From NCBI GenBank assembly GCA_016283075.1, contig JAEEMF010000070.1:1-11101 (forward strand): a DNA stretch of 11,101 bases, given 5' to 3'. Positions within the stretch are counted from its first letter, which is position 1, and every line of letters begins with the position of its first letter. The stretch is from Bacilli bacterium. Its GTDB lineage: Bacteria > Bacillota_I > Bacilli_A > RF39 > UBA660. This document shows positions 1-6,123 of this stretch, piece after piece. The notes beneath the pieces were generated by a model. That model worked only from the letters and a program-made list of their open reading frames with translations, searched no databases and was not told the DNA's origin. The position numbers and the translations under genes are program-made.

Positions 1-1329
1 AGCAAATCTTAAATCTACTTTAAATTCATTAAATGCACTATTCTTATAAAAATTATATGTTGCTTCATCAATAGCAATAATACTTGTACTATTAATCTTA
101 TTTAGAAGTGTTCCTACTCCTTGATAAGATTTAACTTTTACTCCAGCATTTTCTAATTCTCTTTCAATCATTGATTTCTTTAAAGTAACAACATTTTTAC
201 CTTTTAAAGCATTAATTGTATTAATTGTATTAGTATTATCATATTTAGAAATAATTACTACTTGTTCATCATAACTAGATGCTGTTTTAAATACATCCAT
301 ATCATAGTTAACAGGAGCATATTTATCAAAATAGAAATCTATTTTACCTTGTGAGAATGCTTCTCTTAATCTATCTACACTAGAGAATTCTTCAAATGAT
401 ATTTCAATATCAGCAAGTGTAGAAAATCTTTTAATTAAAGCACTATTAATACCTACTAATTTCCCATTTACTTTAACATCAAATGGAGAATCTTCTACAA
501 ATCCATAAGTATATCTTTTACTTTTAAACTTAACTTCTGATTGCTTTTCAGTACCACTCATATTAAAGTATGCACTTGTAATTTCAGAAGCAAGTAAATC
601 TTCGTATTTGTCGTTATACCATTTTTTAAAATATTTAGTAATTATATTATTTAATCTATTAGTATCACCTAATCTAATAACATAATTATCGCTCATATCA
701 GTTATATTGTAGTTAATATATAAATCTTCATACTCACTAGCATAACTAATATATACAAGTTTAGGAACAGCTATATAATCTACTTTAGAAGTTTCAGAAC
801 TAATTTCATCAAATAATTCTTTAAATCCTTTATAAGAAGATAATTTAATATTTGTTCCACCTAAAAGTGTATTAACACTATCTAATTTTTTATCAAGTGT
901 TCCTATAGTAACATCTTTAATATCACTATTATTATTAAATTTAACTGGATTTTTACCAACTAAAACATAGTTATCACTATAGAATAAAATATCATTTTTC
1001 TTTACTTCATCTACTACTCCAAAAGAGTATTTATCTTTAATAACATCATTATATTCATAAGATACTTTATTAAATGAAAGACCTGTATCTTTTTCAATTG
1101 ATTCTATAAAATCAAAGAATAAACCTTCTCCTGAATCATTAATAACTGCAACGTTATTAACAATACCAAAATCTATTAAATTATTCTTATTACTATCAAT
1201 CCATTGTTTTTCAACAAGTGTTAATGTTGATATTTCATCTTGATTAGTAAAGATATAATATAATCCACCTAAACCAATCATTACTAATAGTATTATTACT
1301 ATAAATATAATTCTTCTTTTCTTTTTCAT
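1..1329 (-). CDS. Membrane-anchored protein with tandem substrate-binding (venus-flytrap) domains, partial, cut at left edge
   Basis: The reading frame is open from an ATG at 1329 to position 1 (443 codons seen, no stop), so the 3' end lies outside the window. A basic N-terminus (KKKRR) is followed by a membrane segment at about residues 7-27, so the rest should be extracytoplasmic. Residues ~32-245 look like a SBP_bac_3-type domain (FFDFIESIEKDTGLSFNKVSYEY, then a hinge-like TIGTLDKK segment). Residues ~270-443 start a second copy (YTYGFVEDSPFDV, GKLVGINSALIKRF, then KGKNVVTLKKS). Tandem flytrap domains with an N-terminal anchor are typical of sensor proteins that end in a GGDEF, EAL or kinase module, rather than of transporter subunits. 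The output domain is not visible, so this is inference. The start has a good site (TAGGTGATAATATG). The gene follows the 146-aa gene by 11 bp and shares its promoter. Domain call is fairly confident; ligand unknown. Confidence 0.8.
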   Translation of the reverse strand, partial: MKKKRRIIFIVIILLVMIGLGGLYYIFTNQDEISTLTLVEKQWIDSNKNNLIDFGIVNNVAVINDSGEGLFFDFIESIEKDTGLSFNKVSYEYNDVIKDKYSFGVVDEVKKNDILFYSDNYVLVGKNPVKFNNNSDIKDVTIGTLDKKLDSVNTLLGGTNIKLSSYKGFKELFDEISSETSKVDYIAVPKLVYISYASEYEDLYINYNITDMSDNYVIRLGDTNRLNNIITKYFKKWYNDKYEDLLASEITSAYFNMSGTEKQSEVKFKSKRYTYGFVEDSPFDVKVNGKLVGINSALIKRFSTLADIEISFEEFSSVDRLREAFSQGKIDFYFDKYAPVNYDMDVFKTASSYDEQVVIISKYDNTNTINTINALKGKNVVTLKKSMIERELENAGVKVKSYQGVGTLLNKINSTSIIAIDEATYNFYKNSAFNEFKVDLRFA

Positions 1330-1340
1330 ATTATCACCTA

Positions 1341-1781
1341 TTAATTATTTGACCAAGTGAATGTATCAACACTTTTATGTTTATATCCTATATATGGATA
1401 GTTTGAATCTTCACTACTATTTTCTTCTAATAAGAATAATTGTATATCATAGAAACCTAATTCTTTTTCAGATAAAGTATCAATTACTATACTAGATACG
1501 CCTTTAGCATTATTTACATTAGCTTTTTCTTCTACTGTAACTAGTATATTTATAATTCTACCTTGAATATTAGAATCTACCTTTTTAACAAATTCTTTTT
1601 CTTTTATTTTAGAAGCAATATCATTTAATTTATTTTTACTTATTTCGACCTCTTCAATACCGTTTAGTCTACCACCGTATTTATCTCCATGTCCACCAAA
1701 CCATACTGCTAAAAAAATGCATCCAAGTGCAAAAACAATAGCAAATATTACAATTGAAACAATAATGTTATACTTCTTCAT
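1341..1781 (-). CDS. Small membrane-anchored protein of unknown function (146 aa)
   Basis: I do not recognise a family. The protein begins MKKYN, then a hydrophobic segment at about residues 5-28, then a ~115-residue extracytoplasmic part. The soluble part has alternating hydrophobic stretches (RIINILVTVEE, VSSIVIDTLSEKELGFYDIQLFLL) suggesting a small alpha/beta domain, and ends in YIGYKHKS...FTWSNN. There is no lipobox and no cysteine in the soluble part. The ATG at 1781 is supported by a GAGGTGG site 7 nt upstream. It is the first gene of a two-gene unit with the tandem flytrap protein (11 bp gap), behind its own consensus promoter. Co-expression suggests it helps or modulates that protein, but nothing in the sequence proves this. 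Confidence 0.8.
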   Translation of the reverse strand: MKKYNIIVSIVIFAIVFALGCIFLAVWFGGHGDKYGGRLNGIEEVEISKNKLNDIASKIKEKEFVKKVDSNIQGRIINILVTVEEKANVNNAKGVSSIVIDTLSEKELGFYDIQLFLLEENSSEDSNYPYIGYKHKSVDTFTWSNN

Positions 1782-1804
1782 TTCATATCCACCTCAATAA
1801 TGTA

Positions 1805-1833
1805 ATTATACTATATTTTTATAAATATATCAA
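1805..1833 (-). promoter_or_regulatory. Sigma-A type promoter for the 1781/1329 operon
   Basis: On the minus strand, TTGATA (1833-1828) and TATAAT (1810-1805) are separated by exactly 17 bp. The predicted start near 1798 gives a leader of about 16 nt before the ATG at 1781. The -35 box lies directly behind the terminator of the upstream ytxH-like gene. This is the only promoter in the window with a convincing -35 box. Confidence 0.75.
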
Positions 1834-1835
1834 TC

Positions 1836-1863
1836 AAAGAAAAAACATACCAGAGGTATGTTT
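1836..1863 (-). terminator. Rho-independent terminator after the ytxH-like gene
   Basis: On the minus strand a 9-bp stem AAACATACC / GGTATGTTT closes a TCT loop and runs into TTTTTT-C-TTT. The base of the stem overlaps the TAA stop (1864-1862). It closes the four-gene operon that begins at 4054. Confidence 0.8.
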
Positions 1864-2269
1864 ATTTCTTTTCATCTTCTAATTTTTTAATAACTTCTTT
1901 AGATACTGCAATAGCTTTTTCTTTTAAATTACTTACTGTTTCTTTAACAACAGGAGTCCCTTTTTCTACTGCATACTTAGTAAGTTCTTCAGCTAGATTT
2001 TGAACATCTTTAGCTTTTTGTTTAGCAATTTTTAAAACTTTTTCTTTATCTAAATCAGAAAGAGCATCTTGAAGTTCTACTACTTTAGCAGAAATATTAT
2101 CTTTAACTTCTTCTACATCAATTTCTTTAGCTTGATTAATTAATTTATTGATGTATTCTTTTAATTCTTTACGAGATTCAGATCCAGTCTTTGGAGCAAA
2201 TAATACTCCTAGTGCTGCACCAAGTCCAATACCAGCTAAAAATTTACCAAATCCTTTTTTCTTTCCCAT
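1862..2269 (-). CDS. ytxH: YtxH-like (general stress protein) membrane-associated protein
   Basis: This 135-aa protein has the YtxH family hallmark near its N-terminus: a basic start (MGKKKGFGKF), a glycine-rich hydrophobic segment at residues ~10-25, and the motif GVLFAPKTGSESRKEL. The rest is a long charged, probably coiled-coil helix with repeated V..LK-type heptads and a lysine-rich end. In Bacillus subtilis ytxG and ytxH are adjacent and belong to the general stress response; the molecular function is not established. Here it follows the ytxG-like gene by 3 bp, and its strong AGGAGG site lies inside the last codons of that gene. It is the last gene of its operon. Family call is strong; the symbol is by similarity only. 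Confidence 0.88.
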   Translation of the reverse strand: MGKKKGFGKFLAGIGLGAALGVLFAPKTGSESRKELKEYINKLINQAKEIDVEEVKDNISAKVVELQDALSDLDKEKVLKIAKQKAKDVQNLAEELTKYAVEKGTPVVKETVSNLKEKAIAVSKEVIKKLEDEKK

Positions 2270-2272
2270 AAA

Positions 2273-2593
2273 TTATTCCTCCTCCTTATTTTCTACTTTT
2301 TCTTTAGTTTTTCTAGTTGCTGCTTTTTTCTTTTTTGAAAATAATGCATTTAATCCAGTTGCAACTAGCATAGAGATTTTTTCTCCAGCAGAGCTTATAG
2401 CATCAACAGCTCCATCTATGGCATTAAATACACCATCTAATTTCTTAACTTTACCATTAACATCATCTACTACGGCATCTACTTTACCTAATGTTCTAAT
2501 AAGTTTAATGATAAAGATAATTAATACAATAACAAGTAATATTAATAATCCATAAAGTACTACTGGAAAAATTTCATTTTTTAGTGTTTCCAT
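2273..2593 (-). CDS. ytxG: YtxG-like DUF948 membrane protein
   Basis: This 106-aa protein has a membrane segment at about residues 9-31, then the DUF948-type helical segment (LGKVDAVVDDVNGKVKKLDG, then AIDGAVDAISSAGEKI), and a cytoplasmic basic/acidic tail (KKKKAATRKTKEKVENKEEE). That layout fits B. subtilis YtxG. It lies directly upstream of the ytxH-like gene, as in Bacillus. The final codons GAG GAG GAA TAA form the Shine-Dalgarno site of the next gene. Its own start (ATG 2593) uses GGTGA located in the last codons of the preceding gene. The molecular role of the family is not established; the two are likely envelope-associated stress proteins. Confidence 0.82.
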   Translation of the reverse strand: METLKNEIFPVVLYGLLILLVIVLIIFIIKLIRTLGKVDAVVDDVNGKVKKLDGVFNAIDGAVDAISSAGEKISMLVATGLNALFSKKKKAATRKTKEKVENKEEE

Positions 2594-2595
2594 TT

Positions 2596-3435
2596 TTATT
2601 CACCATCTTTCTTTCTATACATAGAATCGATTAAGTTAAATAAATCATCATCACTATATTCTTTAGTTGCACTTTTCTTAATTTCAGATTCATATTTATC
2701 ATAGTCTTTATTAAGTTCATCTTCTACTAATTTTGAAGATGTATCTTTTAAACTATCAAATAAATCATCTTCTTCTTTATTATCTACTTCATCAAAGATA
2801 TCAATTGGTTCTTCATCTAGTTTTCCATCTTCCATAAAATCTTCTACTAAAGAATCAGGAATTCTTTTACTAGTTAATTCACTTTCAAGTTCATCTTCTA
2901 AAGTACCATAAGCTTTCTTTCTAATATCATCTACATTTACTCTATCATCAATACTACCTTTAGAAATAGAACTTCCCTTACGAGATCTTATTTCATCTTT
3001 ACGGTAGTTCTTATCAAGTACTCCATATACTGGTGAAATAATAGGAGTTGGTGTAAATGATTTTCTTCTAGGTTCATCTCTTTTAATACCATATCCAGTT
3101 ATTACTGGTGAAACTGTAGTTTCTGTTTTCTTATAAGTATATTCCTGCTTAATTACTTTTGGTTTTTCAGGAGTAAAAGTATTTAACTCTTGTAAATCAT
3201 CTTCTTCAAAGAAGTTCTTCATTACTGGCTTTGGTTTTTCTTTTACTTCTTCAATCTTAACAGGTTCTTCTTTAACAGGTTCATCTTCTTCATCATCTAT
3301 AAAGACAGGTTTCTTTTCTTCAACCTTAGGTTCTTCTGGGTTTGGTATTTTAACTTGAATAACTTTTTTTTGAATTACATCTTCATCATCAAGTTCTTCG
3401 ACAAACATAGTTTTAAATTTATCAATTAAACTCAT
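2596..3435 (-). CDS. Acidic low-complexity protein with paired SPV...YG motifs, YtxGH-linked (279 aa)
   Basis: Family not securely recognised. The start chosen is ATG 3435 (MSLIDKFKTMF) because GGGGA lies 5 nt upstream. The alternative GTG at 3447 has its AGGA only one base away. Residues 1-11 could be a short amphipathic helix, followed by a long acidic/proline/lysine-rich, probably disordered region to ~105. Two related motifs follow: VSPVITGYGIKRDE (108-121) and ISPVYGVLDKNYRKDE (133-148). The rest is charged and ends in a short helix (DDDLFNLIDSMYRKK). There is no membrane segment, so it is probably cytoplasmic or membrane-peripheral. From memory, an SP-[IV]-[YH]-G motif occurs in the N-terminal linker of SftA-type DNA translocases, whose gene lies near ytxGH in B. 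subtilis; the motor domain is absent here. A cell-division role is therefore only a hypothesis. Confidence 0.75.
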   Translation of the reverse strand: MSLIDKFKTMFVEELDDEDVIQKKVIQVKIPNPEEPKVEEKKPVFIDDEEDEPVKEEPVKIEEVKEKPKPVMKNFFEEDDLQELNTFTPEKPKVIKQEYTYKKTETTVSPVITGYGIKRDEPRRKSFTPTPIISPVYGVLDKNYRKDEIRSRKGSSISKGSIDDRVNVDDIRKKAYGTLEDELESELTSKRIPDSLVEDFMEDGKLDEEPIDIFDEVDNKEEDDLFDSLKDTSSKLVEDELNKDYDKYESEIKKSATKEYSDDDLFNLIDSMYRKKDGE

Positions 3436-3436
3436 A

Positions 3437-4054
3437 TTATTCCCCACTTCCTACATCATATTTTAAGAAGTCACTACTTTCTACCTTAGGAGTAAATATA
3501 TCATATTTTTCTTCCTGATTAGTAAAGTAGTCTTCATTAAGCATTAATTTTATAACATCACTATTATATTTTATAGTCGACAAAATATATGATGCATTAA
3601 GTACTACATCATTAATATTTTTTTCTTCTACAAGTGATTCTATTTTTGAATAATTATATAAAAACTCAATTAGGTAATTACCATCTTCTTGTTTATTTAT
3701 TTCAAGATATCCAGTCTTACCATTAATATCAATATATTTTGAATAATAACAATCATCTTTTTCTGTATATGTAAATTCTTTCTTGTAATAATAATTATTA
3801 ATATCTACATATAAGTAATAGTACTGCCCTTTAGAATATAATTTTTCATTATATTCACTAACATCAATACTAGTAACTCCTCTTGGCTTATAATACTTAT
3901 ACCCTTTTCCGACAGTATTATATAAGTCATTATCTTTAGATAAAATAACATTAATAATAGTATCAATTTTATCAGTTCTAATTCTAACGACAGTGCAACC
4001 AGAAAGAAGAAATACAGATAAAAGAATTAGTAGTATCTTTATCGTATTTTTCAT
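3437..4054 (-). CDS. Predicted lipoprotein of unknown function (205 aa)
   Basis: The N-terminus is a clear lipoprotein signal peptide: KNTIK, a hydrophobic core (ILLILLSVFL) and lipobox LSGC with the lipidated Cys at residue 20. The mature part is rich in Tyr, Asn, Asp and Lys (GQYYYLYVDINNYYYKKEF), suggesting a beta-rich domain anchored on the outer face of the membrane. I recognise no family. It is the first gene of the operon continuing into the acidic protein and ytxG/ytxH (1-3 bp gaps). Its ATG at 4054 is preceded by GAAGGTG. Its last codons GGA AGT GGG GAA TAA supply the ribosome binding site for the next gene, implying translational coupling. Confidence 0.82.
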   Translation of the reverse strand: MKNTIKILLILLSVFLLSGCTVVRIRTDKIDTIINVILSKDNDLYNTVGKGYKYYKPRGVTSIDVSEYNEKLYSKGQYYYLYVDINNYYYKKEFTYTEKDDCYYSKYIDINGKTGYLEINKQEDGNYLIEFLYNYSKIESLVEEKNINDVVLNASYILSTIKYNSDVIKLMLNEDYFTNQEEKYDIFTPKVESSDFLKYDVGSGE

Positions 4055-4074
4055 ATGACACCTTCTATATCATC

Positions 4075-4083
4075 ATTATATCA
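4075..4083 (-). promoter_or_regulatory. Extended -10 promoter of the lipoprotein-ytxGH operon
   Basis: TGATATAAT on the minus strand is a perfect extended -10 (TG-n-TATAAT). It begins on the U-tract of the trmB terminator. No convincing -35 is seen 17 bp upstream (TATTCT). The expected leader is about 14 nt to the ATG at 4054. Confidence 0.55.
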
Positions 4084-4110
4084 AAAAAAACTATTTTAGA
4101 ATAGTTTTTT
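4083..4110 (-). terminator. AT-rich terminator after trmB
   Basis: On the minus strand AAAAAACTATT / AATAGTTTTTT forms an 11-bp stem with a CTAA loop, followed by two further T, 18 nt after the trmB stop. It has only one G-C pair, so its strength rests on the U-tract; it is nearly symmetrical. Confidence 0.6.
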
Positions 4111-4128
4111 AAAAGTTTACATGTATAT

Positions 4129-4767
4129 TTACATTTTAATATAATCACCCATATAGATAGTATCACCTTTACTAGAAAATCTCTTCTCATATTCCGTTTG
4201 GATATTATCTTTTAAGTACTCTTCATCCTTATATAAATCTAAAGATATTTTACATATTTTATAACCATATTCTACTAAAGAACATAAAGAGTATTCAAAT
4301 AAATTTCTATTATCAGTCTTTTGTACAATATGTTTATCACCTTTAAAGATATGATCATACTTTTCTAAAAAGATAGGACTAGTAAGTCTTCTTAAAGCAT
4401 GTCTATTTTTAGGCCATGGATCAGAAAAATTTAAATATATAGTATCTATCTCTTTATCAAATACTTTATCTATATCTAAAGCATCCATTCTTATTAATTT
4501 AAGATTAGGTAAATTAGTACCCTCTAGTTTTTGTACAGCACGTACTATAACGCTATCAAACTTTTCTATACCAATAAAATTAATATTTGGATAAGTAAGA
4601 GCTTTATTATAAATAAAGTCCCCTTTACCCATACCTATTTCTATTTGAATAGGATTACTATTATTAAATAAAGTATTATATTTACCTTTATACTCTTCTG
4701 GATTTAATATTAAATAACTAGATGCTTCTATTATTTCACTAGCATCTTTAACTTTTCTTAAACGCAT
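4129..4767 (-). CDS. trmB: tRNA (guanine-N7-)-methyltransferase TrmB
   Basis: TrmB methylates N7 of guanine 46 in the variable loop of tRNAs using S-adenosylmethionine; it acts in the cytoplasm. The 212-aa protein matches the usual bacterial length. The SAM-binding motif IEIGMGKGDF is at residues 42-51, the NFIGIEK strand at 63-69, the diagnostic LNFSDPWPKNRHALRRL at 112-128, KTDNRNLFE at 150-158 and the C-terminal TEYEKRF...GDTIY at 191-205. The start chosen is ATG 4767 (MRLRK, as in other TrmB proteins), with AGGTGA 5 nt upstream. A GTG at 4776 would open the same frame but is part of that ribosome binding site. It lies alone between two terminators, downstream of the pilin operon. Confidence 0.95.
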   Translation of the reverse strand: MRLRKVKDASEIIEASSYLILNPEEYKGKYNTLFNNSNPIQIEIGMGKGDFIYNKALTYPNINFIGIEKFDSVIVRAVQKLEGTNLPNLKLIRMDALDIDKVFDKEIDTIYLNFSDPWPKNRHALRRLTSPIFLEKYDHIFKGDKHIVQKTDNRNLFEYSLCSLVEYGYKICKISLDLYKDEEYLKDNIQTEYEKRFSSKGDTIYMGDYIKM

Positions 4768-4785
4768 AAAAATCACCTACAAAAG

Positions 4786-4794
4786 ATTTTAACA
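4786..4794 (-). promoter_or_regulatory. Candidate extended -10 promoter of trmB
   Basis: TGTTAAAAT on the minus strand resembles TG-n-TATAAT with one mismatch; no good -35 is seen. It lies between the pilin operon terminator and the trmB ribosome binding site, giving a predicted leader of about 13 nt. The trmB gene needs a promoter here if that terminator works, but the match is modest. Confidence 0.4.
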
Positions 4795-4799
4795 TAAAA

Positions 4800-4832
4800 C
4801 AAAAGAAAAATGAATAAGATATTATCTTATTC
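4800..4832 (-). terminator. Terminator of the pilin operon
   Basis: On the minus strand GAATAAGAT / ATCTTATTC forms a 9-bp stem with a 3-nt loop, followed by ATTTTTCTTTTG. The stop codon TAA of the small pilin gene (4829-4827) is inside the 5' arm of the stem. Confidence 0.7.
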
Positions 4833-5222
4833 ACATTCATTTACTTCATATTGAAATTGACTATATTTTTTAGAGTATGTTACAAGTACACACTTATCTC
4901 CAAAATTTGAATTAGCAATATTTTCTACATCATCACCTTCAATGTAGTTTTCATTCATAAGAGTACTTACTGGAACATAATGAATTATTGCGTTCCCTTC
5001 ATCATCTAGTTTTGTAAAAGGAGTAGTAAGCTCCGCTACATAACTCTTAGCAGCATTAATAATTATTTTTTCTTGAACTACGTTTGCTTTTTGACGTGAT
5101 GCTTCTATAGCATTAAATACACCTGGTACTGCTATCAAAGCAATAATACTAAGTATTACAATAACCGCAAGTAATTCAACTAATGTAAATCCTTTTTTCT
5201 TATTTTTCTTTTTTATTTTCAC
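4827..5222 (-). CDS. Small type IV pilin-like protein (131 aa)
   Basis: A class-III (type IV prepilin) signal is present: a lysine-rich leader, then cleavage expected at G11|F12 in KKKGFTLVELLAVI, with the +5 glutamate at residue 16. A ~22-residue hydrophobic helix continues (LVELLAVIVILSIIALIAVPGV). The globular part is small (from ~40), includes HYVPVSTLMNENYIEGDD, resembling minor pilins and ComGC-like pseudopilins, and has two cysteines (111, 130) that could form one disulfide. Cleavage and N-methylation would need a PilD/ComC-type prepilin peptidase encoded elsewhere. The start is GTG at 5222 after GGTGATATA; no nearer ATG is in frame. It is the last gene of the three-pilin operon, 17 bp behind its neighbour. 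Its first 14 codons are the same protein sequence as in that neighbour, although the bodies differ. It could be a minor pilin or a pseudopilin of a DNA-uptake system. Confidence 0.88.
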   Translation of the reverse strand: MKIKKKNKKKGFTLVELLAVIVILSIIALIAVPGVFNAIEASRQKANVVQEKIIINAAKSYVAELTTPFTKLDDEGNAIIHYVPVSTLMNENYIEGDDVENIANSNFGDKCVLVTYSKKYSQFQYEVNECE

Positions 5223-5231
5223 TATATCACC
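5191..5231. repeat. 41-bp direct repeat, copy 1 (pilin start region)
   Basis: This stretch is identical to 6075-6115 by base-by-base comparison. It covers the ribosome binding site, the GTG start and the lysine-rich prepilin leader of the small pilin gene. Similarity continues imperfectly beyond both ends, including the 17-bp spacer and the last codons of the preceding gene. Confidence 0.9.
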
Positions 5232-5239
5232 CGCTTAGA

Positions 5240-6106
5240 TTATGATCTTGAAGTACAATCAATTACTCCTGTTGGTTCAATATTACAACTTAGACCACCA
5301 CGAACTGAAGTTTCAACACGCCCCTCTAAAGTTGCAACATAACCATTTGTACCTGTATCACATGCAGTAAATGTATAAGGGTTATTATTATATATACTAC
5401 AACCATAAAGTGAATTATTTCTATTAAACCATTCACCTTCACCAATTTCTTCATCTTCATACCAATCAGTTTCGTTAAATCCAATAAAATCTAAAATGGC
5501 TTGCTTTGATTCAGCATAATTATTTGTCTTTAAACATAACTCTTTACCATTTGTATATACACATGCCTCTGGATTAGTAAGATTATCATTCTTATCAACT
5601 GTATATCTAACATATACACTTTTATCAGTTGGTCTTTCTGATAATCCATCACTTTTATTTGTTATACCATTACCTACTGATGCGTAATATACATAAGTTA
5701 CTTTCGAAGCATTATCTTTTGTTGCAGTACACTTTTCAACTGATTCACATGATACTGAATATCCGTTTAATTCAACATTTGCAGATACTACTGCACCACC
5801 CGATACTGTTACAGTACCACTTGTTGGAACTTTTCCTTCCATATGTAAATCAATAGATGATATATCATGTTTTCCATCTAATATATCATTACTTTTATCA
5901 CTATCTAATCTACTTGTTCCAATCTTATCATTAACAGCTCTAATGAAGTTAAGAACTGTTGTTTCAGTCGCTCCTTTTCTGGACTGTTCAATAACTTTGG
6001 TTACAGTTGGGATAGCAATTAGTGCTATCATACTTAGTACTAGAATTACTGCTAGTAATTCTAATAATGTAAAACCTTTTTTCTTATTTTTCTTTTTTAT
6101 TTTCAC
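5240..6106 (-). CDS. Large type IV pilin-like protein, copy 2 (288 aa)
   Basis: A type IV prepilin: leader MKIKKKNKKKG, predicted cleavage G11|F12, +5 glutamate E16, hydrophobic helix to ~34 (IAIPTVTKVIEQSRKGATE). The globular domain has the block VPTSGTVTVSGGAVVSA followed by NGYSVSC (residues 93-120), a pattern I associate with Firmicutes pilins. Eight cysteines (120, 126, 182, 191, 236, 249, 274, 284) fall in four neighbouring pairs, suggesting four disulfides. It is a close paralog of the 279-aa protein upstream: by hand alignment residues 12-218 are ~89% identical, while the C-terminal ~70 are only about a third identical. The start is GTG at 6106 after GGTGATATA; the next gene follows after 17 bp. 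Being long and duplicated, it may be a major pilin or a surface-displayed tip/adhesive pilin. No assembly ATPase or platform gene is in the window. Confidence 0.9.
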   Translation of the reverse strand: MKIKKKNKKKGFTLLELLAVILVLSMIALIAIPTVTKVIEQSRKGATETTVLNFIRAVNDKIGTSRLDSDKSNDILDGKHDISSIDLHMEGKVPTSGTVTVSGGAVVSANVELNGYSVSCESVEKCTATKDNASKVTYVYYASVGNGITNKSDGLSERPTDKSVYVRYTVDKNDNLTNPEACVYTNGKELCLKTNNYAESKQAILDFIGFNETDWYEDEEIGEGEWFNRNNSLYGCSIYNNNPYTFTACDTGTNGYVATLEGRVETSVRGGLSCNIEPTGVIDCTSRS

Positions 6107-6115
6107 TATATCACC
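6075..6115. repeat. 41-bp direct repeat, copy 2 (pilin start region)
   Basis: Identical to 5191-5231. It contains the ribosome binding site, GTG start and leader codons of the 288-aa pilin. The 279-aa pilin upstream lacks this leader and uses ATG with a shorter MNRKG leader. Confidence 0.9.
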
Positions 6116-6123
6116 TACTTAAA

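Noticed and set aside
2148..2555. Plus-strand open frame of 135 codons across ytxH/ytxG
   Set aside because: It is antisense to two well-supported genes, is low complexity (Ser, Asn, Phe), and shows no family features.
3436..3447. GTG start at 3447 for the acidic protein
   Set aside because: The AGGA site is one base away; ATG 3435 has GGGGA at a proper 5-nt distance and gives an MSLIDKF start.
4768..4776. GTG start at 4776 for trmB
   Set aside because: That GTG is part of the AGGTGA ribosome binding site; ATG 4767 gives the family-typical MR start and length.
5629..5856. Plus-strand open frame of 75 codons inside the 288-aa pilin gene
   Set aside because: Composition (His, Leu, Ile) is that of antisense AT-rich DNA, and it lies wholly within a clear pilin gene.
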